Below, piece by piece: positions 1 through 5,120 of a DNA stretch of 5,331 nucleotides. The notes below the pieces were generated by a model. The model saw nothing but the letters and a program-made list of their open reading frames with translations, was not told the DNA's origin and ran no database searches. The stretch covers positions 1 through 5,331 of the forward strand of contig JAQUQY010000112.1 in the NCBI GenBank assembly GCA_028715865.1, in the 5' to 3' direction. Every line of letters starts with the position of its first letter. The stretch's first letter is position 1. The DNA is from Syntrophales bacterium (lineage in GTDB: Bacteria > Desulfobacterota > Syntrophia > Syntrophales > UBA2210). The translations under genes were made by a program, and so were the position numbers.

Positions 1-943
1 CGTGTTCTATTTTTTTCCACATGGCAACCAGGGTATTCCTTGCCACTGGAAGATCGCATATACGCTGTCCGAACTGGTATCGATTCCGTGTGTAGTCCAG
101 AGTTACGTCAAGAGCCCGCCTGGCAAGGCCAAGGCCAATGGCGGCCACCATGGGTCTCGCGTAATCCAGGACGTCAACGGCATAGTGAAATCCAAGGCGC
201 CGGTTGCCTATAATCCAGTTTTCAGGGAGAACAACGTCCTCGAAACTGACGGTGGCCGTGTTTGAAAGGTGCTGGCCCAGCTTTTCCTCGGGTTTGCCTG
301 TGGTTATGATCCCTCCGCCGGGCAGCCTGATTTCACGACCTCCCATGAGAAGCGTAGTCACTTCGGCATTGGCAATAGCCTCATGGGGGACCACTACGCA
401 GGCTACAATCATTCCGTCAGGCTTTCCCACCTTACAGAAGACCGTGAACTGGGTGGCGAAAGAAGCGTTGGTGATAAAGCATTTTTCACCGTTCAAAAGG
501 TAGTGGCCGTCATCTCTCTTCCTGATGAAGGTCTTCATGGCGCTGTTATCTGAACCCGCTCCGGGCTCTGTGAGGCAGAAAGCCGCAAGGAGCGGTTCTT
601 CGGCGAAGGGACGGAGAAAGGATTCCTGCTGCTCCCCCGTGCCGTGCATCGCGATAACCACGTTGGCCAGATCGTTGCACATGGCCGACGTTGAAAGTCC
701 CGTGTCGCCGTAAGAAAGCTCTTTCACAATCAGGGCAGTAGATATCAGGTCAACTTCATAACCCCTTATCGACGCCGGCATCGACAGATTGAGCAGTCCG
801 GCGTTCCAGGCCTTGCGGATAAGATCGAGAGGAAAGGCATGTTCCTTCTCCAGTTCCATGATACGGGGAAGCACGTCCTGCTTCACAAATTTTTCCACCG
901 TTTCGACAAACATACGTTGATCTTCGGAAAGATTAAAATCCAT
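1..943 (-). CDS. acyl-CoA dehydrogenase, medium/short-chain type (C-terminus cut by window edge)
   Basis: This is a flavin enzyme that would oxidise an acyl thioester to the trans-2-enoyl form and pass electrons to ETF, in the cytoplasm. The frame is open for 314 codons from ATG at 943 to the left edge; family members are about 380 residues, so roughly 65 are missing. What shows it: an N-terminus of the usual MDFxLSEDQ form; AYGDTG-like LSYGDTG at 76-82; the family signature CLTEPGAGSD at 123-132; the flavin-contact strand FITNA at 156-160; FEDVVLP at 234-240; and the R-x-x-FG helix motif RYQFG at 288-292. LDYARP (259-264) matches the MCAD-type helix and lacks the Glu found there in isovaleryl-CoA dehydrogenase. 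The catalytic Glu is therefore expected in the missing C-terminus. Oddities: the GGxG loop near residue 60 is degraded to RGYE, and about 18-20 extra residues lie around 187-217. A Shine-Dalgarno AGGGG (958-954) lies 10 nt before the start. It follows fabD by 24 bp, so co-transcription is likely. Substrate unknown. Confidence 0.93.
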   Translation of the reverse strand, partial: MDFNLSEDQRMFVETVEKFVKQDVLPRIMELEKEHAFPLDLIRKAWNAGLLNLSMPASIRGYEVDLISTALIVKELSYGDTGLSTSAMCNDLANVVIAMHGTGEQQESFLRPFAEEPLLAAFCLTEPGAGSDNSAMKTFIRKRDDGHYLLNGEKCFITNASFATQFTVFCKVGKPDGMIVACVVVPHEAIANAEVTTLLMGGREIRLPGGGIITTGKPEEKLGQHLSNTATVSFEDVVLPENWIIGNRRLGFHYAVDVLDYARPMVAAIGLGLARRALDVTLDYTRNRYQFGQRICDLPVARNTLVAMWKKIEH

Positions 944-967
944 TATTATAGATCCCCTGGCTAAATG

Positions 968-1924
968 TTATGTGTTTTTGCCGTCTTGAGAGAAGGTGCG
1001 TTCAGCGGTACTCAGAGTTGTGATGGATCTGCAGGTAACATTGATGGTTTTGAAAAAATCTTTCAGCGGTCTTCCGGGGCCGATTTCCAGAATATCCCCG
1101 GCCCGGGAGGCGATTGCCTTCATGTTGTCCTTCCATCGTACCGTTCCCGAAAGCTGGGACACAAGCCATTCTATTATTGTTTTCGTGTCGCTCAGGTGAA
1201 ATTCCCCGGTGAAATTGGAGGTTACCAAGTGCGCCGCGGAGGTGTTGAACCGGTCCTTTATTTCTTCCAGCAGCTTTCGGAAGGGTTCATTGATGGCTTT
1301 CATAAACCGGCTGTGAAAGGGAGCGCTGACAGTCAGGGGAACAAAACGGAAGGCTTCCCTCCCTCCAAGGTTGCTGCTTATAAGCGCTTCCGCTTCGGCG
1401 AGCCCGTTTTTTTCGCCGCTTATTACAACTTGCCGCGTTGAATTACAGTTTGCTATGTCAACGGGAAGATCCATTATAATGGAGCCCAGCTCTTCCATGT
1501 CGAGACCTTCGGCTATGACGGCAGCCATGCCTCCCATTCCAAGGGGCGTAGCTTTCTGCATTAGCCGGCCCCGCTCCCTCACTACGCGAAGGGCCTCGGG
1601 AAAGGGCAGAACCCCTGCCGTGACAAGAGCAGTATACTCACCCAGACTGTGTCCTCCGAAACAGACAGGGTTAAGCCCCCATTGATCATCAATGACACGG
1701 TACATTGCGACTTCAGTGGTCAGAATACATGGCTGGGCATATTCAGTAAGGTTAAGCCTTTCATCCTCTTCAAAACACATGTCCGCCACATCGTAGCCAA
1801 GAGCCTCCGATGCTTCCTGATAAGTATTTCTCGCGATGATGCTGTTTTCATAAAAGTCCTTTCCCATGCCCGTTTTCTGAGTTCCCTGGCCTGGAAAAAC
1901 GATAGCCTGCCGACTGTTGTCCAT
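968..1924 (-). CDS. fabD: malonyl-CoA:ACP transacylase (FabD-like / trans-acyltransferase)
   Basis: This enzyme transfers malonyl from CoA to the phosphopantetheine arm of an acyl carrier protein, for fatty-acid or polyketide chain extension in the cytoplasm. Visible are the N-terminal FPGQGTQ oxyanion motif (10-16), the nucleophile elbow GHSLGEY with Ser93 (91-97), Arg118 in ERGRLMQ, the NCN/QVVISG core (159-170), SAPFHS with His204 of the Ser-His dyad, and the C-terminal EIGPG (280-284). Its 318 residues compare with about 310 for typical FabD. Phe before His204 and the GHSLGEY elbow favour malonyl rather than methylmalonyl. The frame extends 21 codons further upstream to ATG 1987. ATG 1924 is chosen because the protein motif starts there and AAAGG (1937-1933) sits 8 nt upstream, while the extension runs through an operator-like palindrome. 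After EIGPG the tail (KDFFKTI and on) is less like housekeeping FabD and resembles stand-alone polyketide acyltransferases. Since it pairs with an acyl-CoA dehydrogenase, a dedicated pathway enzyme is as likely as the main FabD, so the symbol is tentative. Confidence 0.92.
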   Translation of the reverse strand: MDNSRQAIVFPGQGTQKTGMGKDFYENSIIARNTYQEASEALGYDVADMCFEEDERLNLTEYAQPCILTTEVAMYRVIDDQWGLNPVCFGGHSLGEYTALVTAGVLPFPEALRVVRERGRLMQKATPLGMGGMAAVIAEGLDMEELGSIIMDLPVDIANCNSTRQVVISGEKNGLAEAEALISSNLGGREAFRFVPLTVSAPFHSRFMKAINEPFRKLLEEIKDRFNTSAAHLVTSNFTGEFHLSDTKTIIEWLVSQLSGTVRWKDNMKAIASRAGDILEIGPGRPLKDFFKTINVTCRSITTLSTAERTFSQDGKNT

Positions 1925-1963
1925 AGGAGACGCCTTTCTGATATGCTTTCTTTTATAGTTGTC

Positions 1964-1990
1964 ATTGTGTCGCACTATGTGTGCCACAAT
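1964..1990. promoter_or_regulatory. operator-like 27 bp palindrome upstream of fabD
   Basis: Two 12 bp arms, ATTGTGTCGCAC and GTGTGCCACAAT, flank a 3 bp centre (TAT). Ten of twelve positions are complementary; the exceptions are one T/C mismatch and one G/T position. It lies 40-66 bp upstream of the fabD start and touches the candidate -10 box of the leftward promoter. Its position and symmetry fit a dimeric repressor site, for example of the TetR type that often controls acyl-CoA genes. No regulator is encoded in the window, so the binding protein is unknown. In the transcript it could also fold as a leader hairpin. Confidence 0.45.
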
Positions 1991-2015
1991 ATGCTGGCTG
2001 TATCGGATTTCTCAA
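1988..2015 (-). promoter_or_regulatory. candidate sigma-70-type promoter for the fabD-acyl-CoA dehydrogenase unit
   Basis: On the minus strand a -35-like TTGAGA (2015-2010) is followed after 16 bp by CATATT (1993-1988), which matches four of six -10 positions. Transcription would begin near 1981, inside the adjacent palindrome, giving a leader of about 55-60 nt before the fabD ATG. The match is moderate and rests only on reading by eye. Confidence 0.35.
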
Positions 2016-2171
2016 ATTAGCAATCATATATGTATGTTATGGAGATCATATGGCTTGAGGCAGTCGTTAAATGCCTTGAAAGCATGTTTTTTAGGTGCGT
2101 AAGGCGCTTCGCGGCGTGAGTTCAATTACGCGGCTTTTCCTCCCCGGGTAGTGGCAACGGAACAAGGTCGG

Positions 2172-2218
2172 TTATTCATTACGGAAAGAGAAAAATATTG
2201 AAAATTCATAACGAATAA
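2172..2218. repeat. imperfect inverted repeat upstream of glmM
   Basis: TTATTCATTACG (2172-2183) and CATAACGAATAA (2207-2218) are complementary at 10 of 12 positions, with 23 bp between them. The right arm sits between the -35-like and -10-like boxes of the candidate rightward promoter. It could be a pair of protein half-sites or only an AT-rich coincidence. Confidence 0.3.
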
Positions 2219-2224
2219 TATAAA
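2198..2224 (+). promoter_or_regulatory. candidate promoter for glmM
   Basis: TTGAAA (2198-2203) is followed after 15 bp by TATAAA (2219-2224), in the most AT-rich part of the intergenic region. The spacing is short of the ideal 17 bp. Transcription would start near 2231, giving a leader of about 135 nt to the glmM ATG. Alternatives are TTGATA at 2254-2259 and GATAAT at 2300-2305, each lacking a good partner box, so the choice is uncertain. Confidence 0.3.
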
Positions 2225-2365
2225 CAACACCGGTTATCGGTGGCGGTCGTGAATTGATACGCCTTTTTAAATAGTTAACTGAACTTTCCGATTTCGCGGG
2301 ATAATGCCTCATTAGTCCGGCGCCATCAGATACAGAAAGCCTGGTATTTCAAGGAGAAAGGTTCA

Positions 2366-3715
2366 ATGGAAAAACTCTTCGGGACTGACGGGATACGCGG
2401 CCTCGCCAACGAGTATCCCATGACGGCCAACATGGCCATGGAAATCGGGAAAGCAACGGCCCATGTCTTCAAAAAGGAGGGGCATCAGCCCAGGATTATC
2501 ATTGGGAAAGATACCCGACTTTCAGGCTATATGATAGAAAGCGCCCTTGTGTCTGGGATATGCTCCATGGGTGTCGATGCGATCCAGGTGGGTCCCATGC
2601 CGACGCCGGGAATCGCCTTTCTCACCACCAGCATGCGGGCTGACGCGGGCATCGTCATCTCAGCCTCCCATAACCCTTTTCAGGACAACGGGATCAAGAT
2701 ATTTTCCTCCGACGGGTACAAGCTTCCCGACGAAAAGGAAAATGAGATTGAAGAGCTGATTTTCGCTAACAACATGGGTCATCTCCACCCTTCTCCAAAC
2801 CGGCTGGGCAAGGTTTACAGGATTGACGGAGCCCGGGACCGCTATATAGTTTTTCTCAAGAGCACCTTTCCCAAGGAATTTACCATGGAAGGTATGAAGG
2901 TGGTACTTGACTGCGCCAATGGGGCTACCTACCGGGTCGGGCCGGATACTTTCTTCGAACTTGGTGCTGACATTGAGTCCATTTTTGACAAGCCCGACGG
3001 TGAAAACATAAATGACAACTGCGGCTCGCAGCACACGGAAACGCTGGCTGAGGAAGTGCTGAGGTCGGGCGCCGACGTGGGTTTCGCCTTTGACGGCGAC
3101 GGCGATCGTCTCATCGCTGTGGACGAAAAGGGCTCTGTTCTTACGGGAGACCAGATAATGGCCATCTGCGCCAGGGACATGAAAAAGCGGGGGATACTGA
3201 AAAACAATCTCGTGGTGACCACAGTAATGAGCAACATCGGATTCGGCCTTTGCCTGAAGGAACTCGGCATCGACTACGTGGCCACCAAGGTTGGGGACCG
3301 TTATGTTCTTGAAGAAATGAAGGCCCGGGGATCCGTAATCGGCGGCGAAGATTCGGGTCACATAATATTTCTGGACCACCACACGGCGGGAGACGGCATC
3401 CTGACGGCGCTCCAGGTAATGGCTGCCATGAAGCGGGAGGGGAAGCCCCTTTCTGAGCTGGGCCGTATAATGAAAGTCTATCCACAGAAAATGGTAAATG
3501 TTGACGTAAGATCGAAACCGGATATAACAACGATACCTGAAATCGTAAAAGTAATAGAAGAAGTGGAGGCAAGCCTTGGGGATGCCGGCCGCGTGCTGGT
3601 GCGATACTCAGGAACCCAGTCAATGTGCCGCGTCATGGTGGAGGGACCCACAGACGAAGAGACCGCGGCATACTGCCAGGCCATAGCCGAAGTTGTTCGC
3701 GCCAGGATAGGCTGA
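2366..3715 (+). CDS. glmM: phosphoglucosamine mutase
   Basis: GlmM interconverts glucosamine-6-phosphate and glucosamine-1-phosphate through a phosphoserine enzyme. It feeds UDP-GlcNAc synthesis for peptidoglycan and LPS in the cytoplasm. At 449 residues it has the normal family length, and the N-terminus MEKLFGTDGIRG is diagnostic. Domain 1 carries the phosphorylated Ser101 in ISASHNP (98-104). Domain 2 carries the magnesium loop DGDGDR (243-248). Domain 3 carries the sugar-recognition loop GGEDSGH (326-332), and the C-terminal domain carries the phosphate-binding loop RYSGTQ (413-418). The GGEDSGH loop fits GlmM rather than phosphomannomutase or phosphoglucomutase. RYSGTQS replaces the commoner RxSGTEP, a variation I associate with deltaproteobacterial GlmM. 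AAGGAG (2351-2356) lies 9 nt before ATG. It is not preceded by folP or cdaA-ybbR, its usual neighbours in many bacteria; instead a NagB homolog follows 106 bp downstream on the same strand. No internal frameshift is visible. Confidence 0.97.
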   Translation: MEKLFGTDGIRGLANEYPMTANMAMEIGKATAHVFKKEGHQPRIIIGKDTRLSGYMIESALVSGICSMGVDAIQVGPMPTPGIAFLTTSMRADAGIVISASHNPFQDNGIKIFSSDGYKLPDEKENEIEELIFANNMGHLHPSPNRLGKVYRIDGARDRYIVFLKSTFPKEFTMEGMKVVLDCANGATYRVGPDTFFELGADIESIFDKPDGENINDNCGSQHTETLAEEVLRSGADVGFAFDGDGDRLIAVDEKGSVLTGDQIMAICARDMKKRGILKNNLVVTTVMSNIGFGLCLKELGIDYVATKVGDRYVLEEMKARGSVIGGEDSGHIIFLDHHTAGDGILTALQVMAAMKREGKPLSELGRIMKVYPQKMVNVDVRSKPDITTIPEIVKVIEEVEASLGDAGRVLVRYSGTQSMCRVMVEGPTDEETAAYCQAIAEVVRARIG

Positions 3716-3821
3716 GTCCAGGCTCATGATCATTTTTGTTTTTTGAAATGAGCATAGGGACTTCCGGAGCCGGCAGATCTGAAATTTCATCGGCAAGCCA
3801 ATCAGTTTCGAGGAACATTCC
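3716..3821 (+). other. glmM-nagB spacer with clustered short palindromes
   Basis: This is a 106 bp gap between two co-directional genes. It contains T-rich DNA at 3733-3744, held within the loop of a 6 bp inverted repeat (GCTCAT 3722-3727 with ATGAGC 3748-3753). The T-run is in the loop rather than after the stem, so this is not a normal intrinsic terminator. Directly after it, four perfect palindromes lie end to end: TCCGGA 3763-3768, GCCGGC 3769-3774, AGATCT 3775-3780 and GAAATTTC 3781-3788. The Shine-Dalgarno GAGGAA (3810-3815) of the next gene follows. I see no good promoter, so read-through from glmM is plausible. Confidence 0.5.
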
Positions 3822-4850
3822 ATGTCATTCAAGGTAATTGTAACCCGCGATTTTGACCACATGAGCGAAGTCGCCTCCCGCATGGTCATCGAAGACATCA
3901 CCGAGGGCCTTTCCGGCGGGAATCATTACAACCTGGGCCTCGCAACGGGGAACACCCCCACGGGACTGTACAAACACCTGGCCAAGGCGGCGAACGGCGG
4001 CGCCTTCGAAAGTTCACGGATCAGGAGCTTCAACCTTGATGAATATGTGGGGCTTCCCGGAGAGAACGCCCAGCAGCGCGCCCTGCACAGGGAAAGCTAC
4101 AGCTTTTTCATGATACAGGAATTATTCGGCCTCATGGCGGCCAAGATCAGCGAAACCACTGTCCCCTGGGGAGCCATCATCGATCAGGATGTCATGGAGA
4201 GAGAATTGGCAGAAAATCCGGCCGACTGGGAAGAGCAGGGGACGGACAAAGGGAAGGCAATTGTCATCAGGGGGGATGCCAGGTCGGACTATCTCCGGTG
4301 GATCAGACGGGACATCCTCAATGGCTATGAGCGGAAAATCGAAGAAGCGGGAGGCATTGACCTTCATGTGGTGGGCGTGGGAGGCCGTGGACACGTAGCC
4401 TTTCATGAAGCGGGCATCCCCTTCGAGGGAAACCGTATGCTGCTGGTGAAGCTCGATGAAAACACCATCGCCAACGCAGTTTCAGACGGCCACTTCGCTT
4501 CCTGGAACGAAAGCCCGCGCTATGCCATATCCATGGGCGCTGAGCTGGTCTACCGGGCAAAGACAGTACTTCTCCTGGCAAACGGCCCGCGCAAGGCCGG
4601 ACCCGTGGCGGAATCGCTCCTGGGGGACGTAAACTGCGACATTCCTATTTCATACGGCCAACTGTACCACCAGGCGGGGGGACGCATGCTATATGTTCTG
4701 GACAGGGAGTCGGCGCGCCACCTGAAAGGACAGGAGGATTTCCTTCGCAAACGGGGAATAGACCTTGAGGACATCAGCTACGGGGGGGCATCACACCCGG
4801 TGAGCGCCCTTCGTTTTTCCCGGGATACCCAGCGGGGGATCATGGTTTGA
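3822..4850 (+). CDS. NagB-family glucosamine-6-phosphate deaminase/isomerase, long divergent form
   Basis: The family converts glucosamine-6-phosphate plus water to fructose-6-phosphate and ammonia, and can run in reverse. Visible are the phosphate-binding loop ATGNTPTGLY (41-50, like TGGTP of E. coli NagB), FNLDEYVGL (70-78) with Asp73 matching the general base Asp72, GVGGRGHVAFHE (185-196) with His191 and Glu196 matching His143 and Glu148, Arg205 in the position of Arg172, DENTIANA (212-219), and Lys258 matching Lys208. DEYVGL separates it from 6-phosphogluconolactonase. The protein is 342 residues against about 240-270 usual. Extra sequence lies between DEYVGL and the GVG motif (roughly 80-175) and at the C-terminus (about 300-342). 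Arg189 stands where NagB has the triad Asp141 (GNDGH), so activity may be altered. No frameshift is seen and the rest of the site is intact, which argues for a functional subfamily rather than decay. GAGGAA lies 6 nt before ATG. Position downstream of glmM supports an amino-sugar role; the true substrate is uncertain. Confidence 0.88.
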   Translation: MSFKVIVTRDFDHMSEVASRMVIEDITEGLSGGNHYNLGLATGNTPTGLYKHLAKAANGGAFESSRIRSFNLDEYVGLPGENAQQRALHRESYSFFMIQELFGLMAAKISETTVPWGAIIDQDVMERELAENPADWEEQGTDKGKAIVIRGDARSDYLRWIRRDILNGYERKIEEAGGIDLHVVGVGGRGHVAFHEAGIPFEGNRMLLVKLDENTIANAVSDGHFASWNESPRYAISMGAELVYRAKTVLLLANGPRKAGPVAESLLGDVNCDIPISYGQLYHQAGGRMLYVLDRESARHLKGQEDFLRKRGIDLEDISYGGASHPVSALRFSRDTQRGIMV

Positions 4851-4956
4851 AAGACCCCGGTAATGTCACCTGAGCGCGTCCAGGGAGTGAAATTATTCAC
4901 AGCCATCTTCCGGATTACATTTGAAGCGCCTCTTCCCTGCGCCTCATGCCGACAGC

Positions 4957-4985
4957 CTGAATGATCGGTCAAAGAGCCTTATAAT
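4957..4985 (+). promoter_or_regulatory. possible promoter downstream of the nagB-like gene
   Basis: A perfect -10 hexamer TATAAT (4980-4985) is preceded at 17 bp by CTGAAT (4957-4962), which matches only three of six -35 positions. If used, a transcript from about 4992 would run through the gene-free region toward the hairpin at 5293, around 325 nt. The evidence is weak because of the poor -35. Confidence 0.25.
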
Positions 4986-5120
4986 CATGGGATATGGTGT
5001 TTTCTCTTCCCGATTGCCTGCCTTATGCCGCAACGTCAGTGATTAAATTCAATTAGTCGCATCCTATTTTCGGGAATCTCCGGGCTGCAATTTTATACTT
5101 TGATTTATTTATCCTTCCTG

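Larger units (their letters stand above)
1925..2365. other. divergent intergenic region between fabD and glmM
   Basis: This is a 441 bp non-coding stretch between two divergent start codons. Going rightward it holds the fabD leader, the 27 bp palindrome at 1964-1990, a candidate leftward promoter, and a T-rich patch at 2086-2092. A 6 bp stem (GCGTAA at 2097-2102 with TTACGC at 2126-2131) encloses a GC-rich loop. The segment 2190-2225 is very AT-rich, with an inverted repeat and a possible rightward promoter, and is followed by a small 5 bp hairpin (CACCG 2228-2232 with CGGTG 2238-2242). A GATAAT -10-like hexamer sits at 2300-2305 without a good -35, and the glmM Shine-Dalgarno AAGGAG at 2351-2356 lies 9 nt before ATG. 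I found no open frame here with a ribosome binding site. Confidence 0.75.

Noticed and set aside
965..1441. 158-codon plus-strand open frame
   Set aside because: Antisense shadow of fabD; no recognisable protein motif, and the minus strand has full FabD motifs.
1925..1987. 21-codon N-terminal extension of the FabD frame from ATG 1987
   Set aside because: The extension is Lys/Arg/His-rich, has no family match or good ribosome binding site, and runs through the palindrome at 1964-1990. The FabD motif begins at ATG 1924, which has AAAGG at 8 nt.
2071..2092. Hairpin ATGC/GCAT followed by a T-run, terminator-like
   Set aside because: The stem is only 4 bp of AT/GC with no gene reading into it; too weak to call a terminator.
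2152..2163. 12 bp TGGCAACGGAAC, also present inverted near 5200
   Set aside because: One or two 12-mer matches are expected by chance in a window this size, and the flanks do not match.
2660..3382. 240-codon minus-strand open frame inside glmM
   Set aside because: Antisense shadow; the plus strand carries all GlmM catalytic motifs across the same bases.
3713..3753. Possible intrinsic terminator after glmM
   Set aside because: TGAG/CTCA gives only a 4 bp stem, and in the 6 bp GCTCAT/ATGAGC pairing the T-run lies in the loop rather than after the stem.
4778..4972. 64-codon minus-strand frame across the NagB end
   Set aside because: It overlaps the NagB C-terminus and has no ribosome binding site or motif.
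5072..5088. Possible sigma-54 GG/GC promoter near 5072
   Set aside because: The conserved TGGC and TTGC elements do not fall at the required spacing.
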